Shown here: positions 1 through 11,002 of the stretch, in pieces
Numbering within the stretch: the first letter of the stretch is position 1
Layout: each line of letters starts with the position of its first letter
Source of the DNA: Yamagishiella unicocca
Taxonomy: Eukaryota > Chlorophyta > Chlorophyceae > Chlamydomonadales > Volvocaceae
NCBI GenBank assembly: GCA_003116995.1
Contig: BDSL01000110.1
Span: forward strand, 62,001-126,000
Reading direction: 5' to 3'
Length of the DNA: 64,000 nucleotides
Notes under the pieces: generated by a model
Databases searched by the model: none
Told to the model about the DNA's origin: nothing
Seen by the model: only the letters and a program-made list of their open reading frames with translations
Translations under genes and position numbers: made by a program

Positions 1-819
1 CGCATGGTCGGAGGGGCCCGGGGGTTGTGCCACAAACGAGCCACCACCACCACCACCGCCACCAGCGCAAGCGCACGGCACCAGAGACGGACGACGGTGG
101 CACTGCGGTTCAGCGCTTGTGTGGATCGGGTGGAGGGGCAGCACGAGGGCACACGGGAGCACGCACACCGCAAACACACACACGGACGTGCACGGACAGG
201 GAGGGGCGGCATGAAGCCAGCCTGCACGAGATTCGGTTGCGAAGCTGCGCCCCAACGGCAGCGCATGTACGAACGTATAAAAGACGAGCCGTCGAACGAT
301 GCAACCGACTCATCAGGCGCCCTCGTCACACGGGCGACCAGGGGCAGCGGCGTCGGGCAGATGCAGATCCAATCTGGTTGGTTCCCTTCTCCCCTCTCCC
401 TCGCGCCCTCCGTGCGATACCACCTGTCGCACTTGTATGGCTCCTCCCTCAGGATGTCTAACCCGAAAGAAAAGCACCCGCGCGCTGCCCGCCGCCCCGC
501 CCCGCCTCGCCCCCTCCTCACCCCAAACCCAGCGGTGCTCGTCACCGCTACACCCTCTGACGCGACATCACCTAGCCCAAACAAGCAACAACAAAAAAAC
601 GCGCGAAGGAGTCCCGCGCCCGCGACCAGCCGGCACCACCACATTCCCACGCCTGGTGACGATGGCGGCGGCGGCTCCGAAACACCAGTGCTGCCGCCTG
701 GAGTGATGCCTCACCCGTCGGGTACCCACGGCCGCCCTCACATCGGGACGTGAGTCGGCCAGGGGTTGTGCGGTGGCCCCACCTGTTCGCATCGCCCGCG
801 TCGTCCCCGTCTCACCTCC
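1..819. other. 3' flank of the bZIP gene, no gene seen
   Basis: GC-rich sequence that overlaps several open frames of biased composition (Thr/Arg/Pro-rich) without splice or domain support. Probably the 3' UTR and flank of the minus-strand bZIP gene. No minus-strand TGTAA was noticed. Confidence 0.4.
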
Positions 820-3800
820 TCACCCGTCGCTCATCTTGCTGTCCTGCTGGAGACCCATCAGCGTCATGCCGCCACCAGCGACGCTGGCCGCGTTCATGCC
901 ACTCATGCCACCCATGCCGCCCATGCCTCCACCGCCCATGCCGCCCATGCCTCCACCGCCCATGCCGCCCATGCCGCCCATGCCTCCACCGCCCATGCCC
1001 ATCCCCATGCCCATGCCACTGCTGGCCATAACACCCATGCCGCCCATGCCGCTGGGCATGCCGCTCATGCCGGCGCCGAGTCCGAGAAACCCGGACATGC
1101 CGCCGCTGTCGCCGCTGCCGCCGTTGGCAGCTGAGGCGGAGCCGGTTGCGCCGACGGACGCGGCGGAGGTGACGCGCGCTCCGAACAGCACCGCGGCGCC
1201 AACTGGGGCGCTGCCGGTGGTTCGCAAGCCGCCCATGGCAATCGCCTGTTGTTGCTGCTGCTGCTGTAGTTGCTGCTGCTGCAGTTGTTGCTGCTGCTGC
1301 TGCAGCTGCGCTGAGCTTCCGCCCATCATCATCATTTGCTGCTGCTGCTGCTGTTGCTGCTGCGACGGTTGCTGTTGCTGCTGCTGCGACGAATGCGACG
1401 ACTGCTGCGACTGCTGGATGCTCAGCACGTTGGCCATGGCCAGGACGTCCGGGTAGTACGGATACGAGTGTACGGCGGCCTTGGCGATCTGCAAGGCAAG
1501 CAGGAGCGGAAACGCTTTGTTCGCCACGTTTCTTTCTCCCTCCCCTCACCTGCCCTGTCCCCGCCCCTTCGTATTGTTGTCATTTGTCGCTTCTTCTCCT
1601 ATTTCGCGTCTATGGGTTTCTTCTAATCACCCCCCCCACCACCACGGCCCCCAGGCACCTGCAGTAGGTCCAGCACCCCCTTGAACACGAACACCACGAA
1701 CTCCATGTTAATGTTGTGCTCGCGCTGCAGGTTGGATCGCAATCGGTCGGCGGCCTCGTGCGCCGCAAGGGACGAGGAGCAGATCTCGGCGAAGACCCTG
1801 CAGCAGGCATGGGTATTGAGAGGGAACCCGTGGATGCAGCAGGCATGGGCATTGAGCGGGGAAACAGTTCCTATTTATCCTTTTTTCCCTTTTGTCATTT
1901 CATTTAACCATCAGCACGTAGTTTTGCACTTCTCTAGCGTTCAGCCGCGTCAATTCGTTATCTGCTTTTTTCCGTACAGCCTACTTCGTGGTGTATTTTT
2001 AACCGTTTTTAACCTTTGAGGGAACAAGCGGAGGAGCCCCCCAGGATGCAGGACCGAACACCCCTGCAACCCCGCTGAACACCCATAAGCAACACACACA
2101 CACGCGCGCGCGCGCGCCCGGCTCCTCCCCTCCCTGCTTAAAGCCCGCCATGCCGTACCTTGCCCGCGGGATGGCTTGCTGGGAGAGGCCATTGATGAGC
2201 GCACTTCGTTCCTGATGGGAGAGGGGAGGGGGGCGCAGCAGGCGGACGAGGGGAGCGGGAGCGGCGCAGGTCAGGACCGACGTACCCGGAAGCAGAAGGA
2301 TTGTTTGGCTTGCTTGCTTGCTTCCTGACTGGCAGCCTTGTAGCCAAGCCAGGCGCTTGCGGCCGGTCCTCCCAGCTTCGCTACCTTCTGCCGACGCAGG
2401 GCACGCACCCAACCGCACCTCCAGACCCCCACCTGCACCACCGCCCCACGCCGCAAGCCCACCCCCACCCACCCCTCCCACCTGCACCACCGCCTCAAAC
2501 TTGGCCAGGAAGCGCTCCCGCGCCCCCAGCAGGTCTTTGCGCTGGCGCTCCGTAAGGCCCAGGACCAGCAGCACGCGAGACCAGTGCGGCTCCGGAACCG
2601 GCACCTGGCGGGATCGCAGGCAGGCGAGCGTGAGCCGGGCGACGTGAGGAGCGCCCGGGAACCCGTGGCAGGGGCTGGCGGCGGTGGCAGAGCACACCGA
2701 TAACTCAAGGCCGCCCTCCCTCTCCCTCGCCCCGCCCTCCCTCGCCCTCGCACCTCCCTATGTCAACCAACCGACCCCGCAGCTCGCTCCTTGAACCCGT
2801 CCTTCACACCCTCCCCGCCCTGGACCCCCACCCCGCCCCGACAGGGGTTCTTCGTACACGGGTTTTCTGTGCCTTGGCAACCCCCACCCCGCCACCGCGG
2901 GTCCGCCACCCCCCCCCCACCACCGGGGCCCCCATCAAACGTTTTCTACTCGGTTTTACTTTCCAAAGCCGATCCACGGGTCTCCCTCCATGCCCCGCTC
3001 TCACCCTTTGCTCCCGCCCTCCCCGACGGCCCCATTGAACGACACCGCGGCCAGTTTCCCTCTCCTGCGTCCCCCGCCCCCACCCACCATCGCGTGCAAC
3101 TCCATGTTCGTGGCCCCCCTTTCCCCTCTTCTGCGTCCCCCGCCCCCACCCACCATCGCGTGCAGCTCCATGTTCGTGGCCCCCCTTTCCCCTCTTCTGC
3201 GTCCCCCGCCCCCACCCACCATCGTGTGCAGCTCCATGTTCGTGGCCCCCCTTTCCCCTCTTCTGCGTCCCCCGCCCCCACCCACCATCGCGTGCAGCTC
3301 CATGTTCGTGGCCCCCCTTTCCCCTCTTCTGCGTCCCCCGCCCCCACCCACCATCGCGTGCAGCTCCATGTTCGTGGCCAGCAGCCTCTTGACGTTGAGC
3401 GGCGAGATCATGGCCACCTTGTGGACCAGCTCCGACATGGAGGCGGTGACGGAGGTGATGCGGGAAACCACAGAGGGGGGCAGCGGCTGGCCGGGGGGGG
3501 AGTTCTCGGCCAGCACGACGTACCTGTGGGGAGGGCGCGGGGGAAGAGGGAAGGTGGAAGAGGGAAAAGAGGCGAGAGAAGGGGCATGGGAGGAGACCCG
3601 TGGGTCGGCACTGGGTCGGAAAACCGGGTAGGAAACGTTTGGTGGGACGGGCAGAGGGGGCAGCGGTTGCTGCGGTCGTACATGTTATGAGTGGGCTGCA
3701 AGGGGCAGGGCGGCCAAAGGATTGGTGGATGGGAGAGCAAGTGCCCGTCGTGACCGGACTCATCACTGCCGAATGGAGACAGCGCGCCCCTCCATTCGGC

Positions 3801-6800
3801 CCCTCCATCTCCCCTCCCTTCGCCCCCTCCAGACCCACGGCTTCACACACATCACGCCCACCACACCACCGCGGCCCCAGACCTCCTGGGCCTTACCTTT
3901 CCCCCCGTGTCTCGTGCCCACGGACTGCCTTACCCCAACCCCACCATGGCCTCCCTCGTCCCCCCTCCTCCCCCGTCTGTCCTAAATGGGGGTTTCCCTC
4001 TTTTTCTCTGTCGTACACGGCTTTTTATTACAACCCCCCTCCTCCCCCCCCCATGGGCCCCACCGCGATAGCTCCTTGAGGTTCTCCTTCCACGCCTCGA
4101 TGACGTCATCCGCGGTCATGGAGCGAATGGCCTCCGCCGTGAAGCGAGCCGTGGAGCCGTCCATGTTCTGCGGAAGCACGTGGCCGCCGCCGCTGGCTGT
4201 ACGACGTAACGCGCGATGTACGGCAGGGGGAGGGGCGGGGCCAGCGTCAGCGTCCAAACCCTACTGTCCAAAACCCTGGGGACTCTCCGACCTCCCACCC
4301 GCCACGATGCTCCAGGTCGCAATAGTGCTTCGTCTTTATCGGTTTGTTGGTTTCGTCCCGACCCACAAACACCCACACCCTCCCTCGCCGCGCAGCCCGG
4401 CCAGAAACCCCTCCCAGCCCACCCAACCAGCAGGCCGGTAGTAATGTTTCCCCTCCTCTTTCTGTCCACGAGTCTCCTCCCCTACCCACCCAGAAGACCC
4501 ATGGGACTGGACGCCATGGCCGTGTCCGTCATGCTGCCGCCCCCCGAGGAGGGCCCGTCCTCGCTCTTGATACTGTTGGCGCCACCCAGCACACCGCCGG
4601 CTCCACTCCCTATGGGCGCAGCCACGCCGCCGCCAGCCGCCGCCGCCACCGCGTCCTGCATCGCCTGTTGGGACACGGGTGGCAAACAGGCGGGGGCCGG
4701 GAGGGGGGGGTAGAGAAGACCCGGTTACGCGCCATAGGAGACAAAGGAGGGCGGGGGAAGGGAGGGGAGGTAGAGAAGACCCGGTTACGCGCCATAGGAG
4801 GCAAAGGAGGGCGGGGGGAAGGGAAGGGGCGAGAACCACCTGTCAACGGACGTATCGTAGGAGAAGGCGCTATGGTACTTTGGCTGGGGGGGGGCAGATA
4901 GGGTCGTAGGGGGGGGGGCAGATAGGGTCGTAGGGGGGGGCAGATAGGGTCGTAGGGGGGGGGCAGATAGGGTCGTAGGGGGGGGCAGATAGGGTCGTAG
5001 GGGGGGGGCAGATAGGGTCGTAGGGGGGGGGCAGATAGGGTCGTAGGGGGGGGGCAGATAGGGTCGTAGGGGGGGGGCAGATAGGGTCGTAGGGGGGGGC
5101 AGATAGGGTCGTAGGGGGGGGGCAGATAGGGTCGTAGGGGGGGGGCAGATAGGGTCGTAGGGGGGGGGCAGATAGGGTCGTAGGGGGGGGGCAGATAGGG
5201 TCGTAGGGGGGGGGCAGATAGGGTCGTAGGGGGGGGGCAGATAGGGTCGTAGGGGGGGGGCAGATAGGGTCGTAGGGGGGGGGCAGATAGGGTCGTAGGG
5301 GGGGGGCAGATAGGGTCGTAGGGGGGGGGCAGATAGGGTCGGGGGGGGGGGCAGATAGGGTCGTAGGGGGGGGGGTCACAACGCGACCTGCGTGCCTCCT
5401 TCCCGTCACGAGCCCGTGCATACTGCATGCTCTGGCGCGAGATCTACGGCATCGGTACAAGCACCGCCGCTAGCCTGGATCCTGGATTCGAATTGCACCG
5501 CTTCGGGACACACCAACTGGGATCCAAACCACCCTGCCCCCCGGGCTGGACGACATCCGCAGCCGCGCGACCCCTCAAGCCATGGTGCCGTGTCAACCCA
5601 CTTCCAATGGTGCCGTGTCAACCCACTTCCACGACAACCCCCATCCAGTGGCCCTATCCCCGCAGGCCCTATCCCCTCAGGCCCTATCCCCAAAGCCATG
5701 TGAGGGTGGATCCAGTTCCACGGCACCCGCTCCCCCCACCTCAGAAGGGGGATCACAGAAAAGCACCGATTACTCGACACGGGAAGAGTGGGTGGTGCAT
5801 AGCCTCTCAGAAGGGGGGGAAGCCACCCCCCCTCAGGAGCCCCCCTCCCTCCTCAGGAGCCGTACCTTGAGCGCCGCGTCGCCGCCGGCGGCGTCGCCGC
5901 TGCTGCCGTCTGGCTCGCTGCTGCCGCGCAGGTTCAGGTTGCCAAACACCTTGGCTGCTTCCTGCGGCGAGGCAGTGCAGGGGGGTTCGTGGGTTGGTGG
6001 CCGGTTTTCAGATGGAAGGCGCTTTGGGACCCTCTCAATATACCAGACTACACCAGGCCGAGCCAGACCAGGCCGGACCCGACCATACCAGGCCGGACCG
6101 GACCAGACCAGGCCGGAGCAGGCCGCACCGGAGCAGGCCGGACCCGACCAGGCCGCACCGGACCAGGCCGCACCGGACCAAGTCCCACGAGCAGCAGGTG
6201 GTGCCACATTACGATGCACCCCGCCGTCACCTCAACAGCAACTGAGCTGGGCAACCGAAGTGAAGGACACCCACTGGGGTGGGCTGGGGTCTGGGGCCCC
6301 TGGGGGGTGGGCTAGGCTGGGCTGGCTAGACCGGGTAGCCACTACCAGCTGTAGGTTGCGAGGATCTGTGCCACCGCCGTCCCGAGATCCTCGGTTCCAA
6401 TTTGGATCGCATTGGACACCAGCTGCATCAGGCCCACCAAGTGGAGTCTCGTGAACCGCAGCCCCCATGGCTCCAGGGGGGTGCAGCGGACAGCAACATG
6501 GCGGTGAGTGCGGGTGGCCTGTGCCTGGCCGGGGCTGAGCGGTGGCTGGCTCCTGGCCGGGGCTGAGCGGTGGCTGGCTCCTGGCCGGGGCTGAGCGGTG
6601 GCTGGCTCCTGGCCGGGGCTGAGCGGTGGCTGGTGGCGGGGAGCGGAGGACCGACCCGCCACAGGCACCACCTCCCCCTCCCGGCAGTGGCACCTCCCGG
6701 CACTGACACCTCCCCATATTAACGACAGCACCGTGCTGCGGTGCGCCCAGCACCGCACTGCGCTGCAGCCACCCAGCACCGCACTGCGCTGCAGCCACCC

Positions 6801-9800
6801 AGCACCGCAGCGACCCTGCAGCAGCCGCAGCTTGGCATCTCGCACCCGTCGCCTTGCGCCAGTACCGCGACTGCTACTGCGTTTGCTGCTGCTGCCGCCT
6901 GCTGCCACCTGCTGCTGCCACCACCGCCGCCGCGTCGCGCCAGCCACCGGGCCGCTGCAGCGTCCGTCCGCGGCCTTTCGCTCTTCTGCACCCGCCGCCG
7001 CCTCCACAGCCTCCGCGCCGCAGCTGCTGACCAGGCGTTTTGTAAGGCATCCTGCCGCACCATCGCGCGCCCCGCTCGTCGTCTAGGCCGCTGCGGCCTG
7101 CCGTCGTCCCAGCCCCGCCCGCTGCACTGCTGCTGCTGCAGCTACTATTGCTGCTGCTGTCGCTACTTCTGCTGCAGCTACTGTCGTTGCTACTACTGCT
7201 GCTGCAGCTATTGTCGTTGCTACTACTGCTGCTGCAGCTATTGTCGTTGCTACCACTGCTGCTGCAGCTATTGTTGTTGCTACTGCTGCTGGCACAACAA
7301 AGGTGCCAGCTCCCCAGCGGTCGCTGTCTTGCCGAAGTAATCAATTCGCTTTCCCTCAACTCCTCCTCTCCCCTGGGACAATCCTCTCCCAGGCCCTGCA
7401 AGCCCTGCTCCCGTGCGCGGTGCTGCGGTGGCAGCCCCTAGCGGCAGCCCCAGAGCCAGGTCCGGGCCTGGTGCCAAAGCCGACGACCCACTGGCAGCCC
7501 TGCAGGCCCTGATCATGTCTCCTGCATCACCCCTGCACTGCCGCCCCCTCGTGACGCACTCCGCGCACCTCGCTTTCCAACCTTTCTCGCCCCCCCGCCC
7601 CTCTCACTCTCCCTCCCTGCCTCCAGCTAGTAGGCCTCCAGTTTCCTTTCCCCTGCGCATGGCGCTGTCCCCTTACCCTCGCCGACGCCCCACCTGCAAG
7701 TTGGAGATGTGCTCCTCCCTTAAATTGAGCACCTTCTCCAGCATAGTGTTCATGTTTCGGAGCGAGTCGTTCTCCTGCGTCAGCTTATCCACCTGCGCCC
7801 GCGAAATGGGCGGACCAGGGCCGGAGCCGGACCAAGCAACATGACGGGATAAGGCACGACACGACATGTGCCGGGGAGGCAGCGAGGAAAGCAGGGAGGA
7901 CGGTCAGAGGCTGGCGCAAAGCTGGGTGCAGACGGCGCCCTTTCTAACGCCCTCGCTAGCGGTTCCGGAGCCCCACCGTGTCGCCTGCTTGCGACCGGCC
8001 AGAATCCGACGACGTGGCCCAACCAAGACGAACGGTACGCACGGCGCTGTGCCGTACCTGTACGGTCAGCACGTCCGTGCGGCTCTCCAGGTACGACATT
8101 TTCTCCTTCTGCCGCTGCCGGAACCGGCGCTGCGCGCTGCGGTTCTTTTCTTGCTGCGGTCGGGGAGAACGCACGCAGGAAGTGCAGGTGAAGCGGGCTT
8201 TAGGCCTGGCCGGGAAATCGGCGGGTCGAACCCAGGTCTTTGGCGAACACCGCGTGCAGGCTAGATGACTACGCCCCTGCCATGGCGCAGCCTCGTAGAA
8301 TGGCGGACCGCACTTTCCGCAGCCTTGGCGTGGCCCCGCTGCATCACCACATCCCGCGTAATGCACTCCCAAAATGCTCCTCCCTACCATGACGCCCCCG
8401 TGCCTCCCCAACATGACGCCCGCCGTTCCTTCCGCCCATCCGCCCGATCTCCATCCCGCTCCCTCTTCCGTGACCCGGCCCAACCCCCTGCGTGCCTGAA
8501 CTGAAGGCTGGTGCGCCGTGGACGCCGACCGTCCCTTCACGCGTCGCCGCTGGCTCGAGTCGTCCTCTGCAACACGCGCAGTGGAAGCGACAGGCAGGGC
8601 ACGGCAGCTCAGAGCCTCTTCAGAGGAGCGCGATAAGCTCAGACGTGCGCAACCCAGATATATGCGTCGCATCATTGGGCAGCTGGACTGGCGGGTGCAT
8701 TCTCCGACTTGGCCTGGGGGATGGACGGCACCCTGTGACGACGTCGGCCCCCAGGGACGGCAGCTGCCGCGGTGCACCTTTCCCATGCGGTTTACAGAAG
8801 GAGCGATTGTGTAGTAAGACGTGACGCAATCGTGTGACACACCGCTGCTGTCGTCGCTGCCCTCCGCGACCGGCAGGGGCGTCGCATCCCATGTGGACTT
8901 CTTCATGCCGCCGGCGATGATGCCAGCCGTGGCAGCAGTTTGCGCAGAGAGGGAATTTGTTCGCAAGGATGAAAGCCCATGAACCTGCAAAAATAGGGTT
9001 GGTGCGCTTAGCTGTGCGCTCGCGCAGAAGCACATGCGATGCCGCGAAAAGGCCGTACCTGCAAGCCGATAGGCGTCCCCATTACGCTCTTCTGGTTGAC
9101 GAGGAGGCTATCACTAGCTGGCCTCATGATCGGTGCAGGTGCCTGCGTTCAGGTGGCATGGCTTTCACAGCAACATTTGGAGAAGTCTCGGGAGAGCTCA
9201 CGAGTGCGCTTCAAATTCACATGACGCACCATTGGGTTTGGAAACGATGCTTCGTGGAATCCCCCCATGGGCTCTCCAAACTGCACGCCTGCGGGGTATC
9301 GGGCGCCAACTGTCGCTCGGCGCTCGGCCATGACGCCACAAGCGAAACCCCCTAGCCACCTTACCATGACTTGCACCATAGTTCATACCAGTGGTTGACG
9401 GGAGCGTGCCCAAAGACGGGCGCCAGGCGCTATGTTCGGAGCTTATACCCCCGGTAAGGTGGTCTTGCAAGCTCGTAGGCCGAAGCAAGCTGCCGCCACC
9501 CATGCCCCCTAGGTGGCCGTATTGGGTTGGCGCAATTCCATTGAAACCCGTTTGCTGCTGATTAAGCTGGCGCTGCCGCAGCAAAGCCTGCAAAGCCGTT
9601 ATGCTCATGTTGGACGTATCCTCGCCGCCAGAGAGCCCCATGTTGCCAAGCCCCTGTCCAGGACCTGGGATTTGTGGTTGGTTCAGGCCCAAGCTGCCCG
9701 GTCGGCTAAGCAACGACGCATTAAGCGACGGTTGCCCTGCAAGCCCTGCTCCAAGCAGCTGCTGCATCCCCTGCTGCTGCTGCTGTTGAGGTTGTTGCTG

Positions 9801-9929
9801 GCCCATCCCAAACGCATTGTTACCAGGGGCTCCAAAGCTGTTAGTGAGATACGAGTCAAGGAAGCTTTCCAGGGCGTCATCGTCCCCCATCGAGCCGCCC
9901 AGGCCGCCCATGCCCTGGGAAGCTTGCAT
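820..9929 (-). CDS. bZIP transcription factor, 15 exons, about 908 aa
   Basis: A basic-leucine-zipper protein, so probably a nuclear dimeric DNA-binding regulator. Exons from 5' to 3': 9929-9365, 9288-9230, 8984-8778, 8153-8058, 7792-7694, 6470-6346, 6246-6231, 5961-5866, 4664-4490, 4196-4064, 3523-3352, 2604-2482, 2211-2159, 1797-1659, 1488-820; all phases join. The N-terminus is acidic and Gln-rich. The basic region is at residues 278-295 (NRSAQRRFR, with N281 and R289 spaced N-x7-R). Leucines L299, L306, L313, L320 and L327 form the zipper. Later exons carry helical segments, including one around 582-622 with HWSRVLLVLGLTERQRK. There is an IKSED SUMO-type motif in exon 9, a polyQ stretch, and a Met/Gly-rich tail ending DSKMSDG. 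The bZIP exons are certain; exons 6 and 7 (6470-6346, acceptor GAG, and the 16-nt exon) are less so. A good acceptor directly before the ATG at 9929 (ctctggcag) suggests an upstream, possibly non-coding, exon. The DNA target is unknown. Confidence 0.85.
3061..3385 (-). repeat. 66-bp tandem repeat x5 spanning an exon 11 splice donor
   Basis: Five near-identical 66-bp units; the anchor tccatgttcg recurs at 3101, 3167, 3233, 3299 and 3365. Each unit contains the end of bZIP exon 11 (coding TNMELHAM) plus its donor gtgggtgg and the start of the intron. On the minus strand the whole array is open in the frame of the gene, so each copy could serve as an alternative donor. The first unit differs by one base (caactcc for cagctcc). 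Confidence 0.9.
4711..4830. repeat. 60-bp tandem duplication in a bZIP intron
   Basis: Two copies of a unit beginning tagagaagacccggttacgc start at 4711 and 4771 in the intron between bZIP exons 8 and 9, just next to the large G-rich minisatellite. Confidence 0.8.
4884..5375. repeat. G-rich 22-24 bp minisatellite, about 21 copies
   Basis: About 21 head-to-tail copies of cagatagggtcgtag followed by a run of 8-10 G. Only the G-run length varies, plus one degenerate copy at about 5336-5350. It fills much of the intron between bZIP exons 8 and 9 (5865-4665). On the template side it reads as repeated YDPICPPP, which is a repeat artefact and not a protein. Confidence 0.95.
6050..6185. repeat. Degenerate 10-bp-based array in a bZIP intron
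   Basis: An imperfect array built from accaggccg, accggacc and gagcaggccg blocks. It lies between the 16-nt exon (6246-6231) and exon 8 (5961-5866) of the bZIP gene. No coding reading fits. Confidence 0.7.
6523..6634. repeat. 28-bp tandem repeat x4 in a bZIP intron
   Basis: The core ggggctgagc recurs at 6531, 6559, 6587 and 6615, so the unit is 28 bp. It lies upstream (in gene direction) of the exon at 6470-6346. Confidence 0.85.
6746..6808. repeat. 26-bp tandem repeat in a bZIP intron
   Basis: Two full copies and a partial third of a unit starting cccagcaccgcactgcgctg at 6746, 6772 and 6798. The same intron also holds the 28-bp and 30-bp arrays. Confidence 0.8.
7127..7300. repeat. 30-bp CTG-based tandem repeat in a bZIP intron
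   Basis: Four 30-bp units starting gctgcagcta at 7171, 7201, 7231 and 7261, embedded in a longer CTG/CTA triplet tract. One minus-strand frame is open as poly-Ser/Asn/Cys, so an additional exon cannot be fully excluded, but I saw no splice sites that would require one. Confidence 0.75.
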
Positions 9930-11002
9930 GCTGCCAGAGCAAAATCAGGCGACGGGTGGGCAGCCCCGTCCCTCCTAGCTGTCCTGGACCAGCTTAGTCG
10001 CCCCGAGGCGACAGCGATTGCAAGCGCGCCAAGCCCTGCTCAGTCCCTAACACACTGTATGAACTCAAGGGGCTCAAAACTATGTGCCGCCAACACTTGT
10101 CATCACTGGGAAAGGATAATGTTAAATGTCGCAACCAGTGCAAAGACCCTCCTATCTCTTATGCGCCGAGCGATTGGCACTATAGTGGAGAAACCTGTAA
10201 CGTATAGGTTAGCACAAAAGAAGTTGCTGGGTGGCCCGGTGGCGTGACAAGTATGGTACTGTGTACGCGGTACACAGGTAACGCGCTTTTCACATGAACG
10301 AACTTGCGCTATGTCAAGTTTGCCATAGGAGTTGCAGATCTATTAGAGCAAAGCGCATTGCATGGGACCTTTGCCTGGCAATATACACATCTCCGACCGC
10401 CCTTCCACGTTTTTTCCTGAGAGCCAACTCTGCAGCTTCGGACCTAGCAGTTGAACAAGATGTAAGCTCGTGTTTGAAAAGGCCTGGCTACGACACGTGC
10501 AAACTCCGACGTGAGGGCCGAGTGTCACATACCGGTACAGACTGTCCAAAAAACGCACCAATTTTCGGGGAAACAGCATCGTCTATTGGCACGCCTACGA
10601 AGAGGAAGTGTAATAGCATGCGCGATGCGTCACCAAACAGGCTCCCCGTACGCCGACCTACATCCCGTAACCGCGCCACGTCGCGGACTCCTCCCCCGCA
10701 TTCCTCCCCACATGCATGGCCCCCCACACTAAGCAACAGCGCCCACTTTGATCCGCCAGAAGGCACCGCATCCATACTTCCTTCGCGGTGCTGCTTCACT
10801 GCCAAACCGCCGTGTCTTCAACTTTTGCGCGCAGAGCGCAGCTCAACAGGACAGGCTGCAGCGGAGACCACCATCCCGCTTACGTCAATCACGATCACAA
10901 GCTTCACCGCAGCAGCCCTCTACCGCCCCTCGTTGCCCTGGTGGACCTATCGCACTGCTCATCAACCCACCCAGCCCCCTCGACACGCAGCCAGCTCCAA
11001 GC
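9930..11002. promoter_or_regulatory. Divergent intergenic region, bZIP / F-box gene
   Basis: The two start codons face away from each other, about 1.07 kb apart. The central part (about 10040-10620) is clearly less GC-rich than the flanks. A strong minus-strand acceptor ends at 9931, so part of this stretch is probably 5' UTR exon and intron of the bZIP gene. No convincing coding exon was found and no TATA element is claimed. Confidence 0.4.

Noticed and set aside
1336..1456. Plus-strand poly-Leu and poly-Cys frames
   Set aside because: Antisense reading of the polyQ tract in the last bZIP exon.
2804..3850. Minus-strand 348-residue frame with HEHGAARDGGWGRG repeats
   Set aside because: Alternative frame of the 66-bp array; the overlapping frame with TNMELHAM joins the bZIP exon and is the supported one.
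4610..5428. Minus-strand 272-residue frame of repeated YDPICPPP
   Set aside because: It is a reading of the intronic G-rich minisatellite; unit length varies with the G run, so no frame is kept, and the flanking bZIP exons splice around it.
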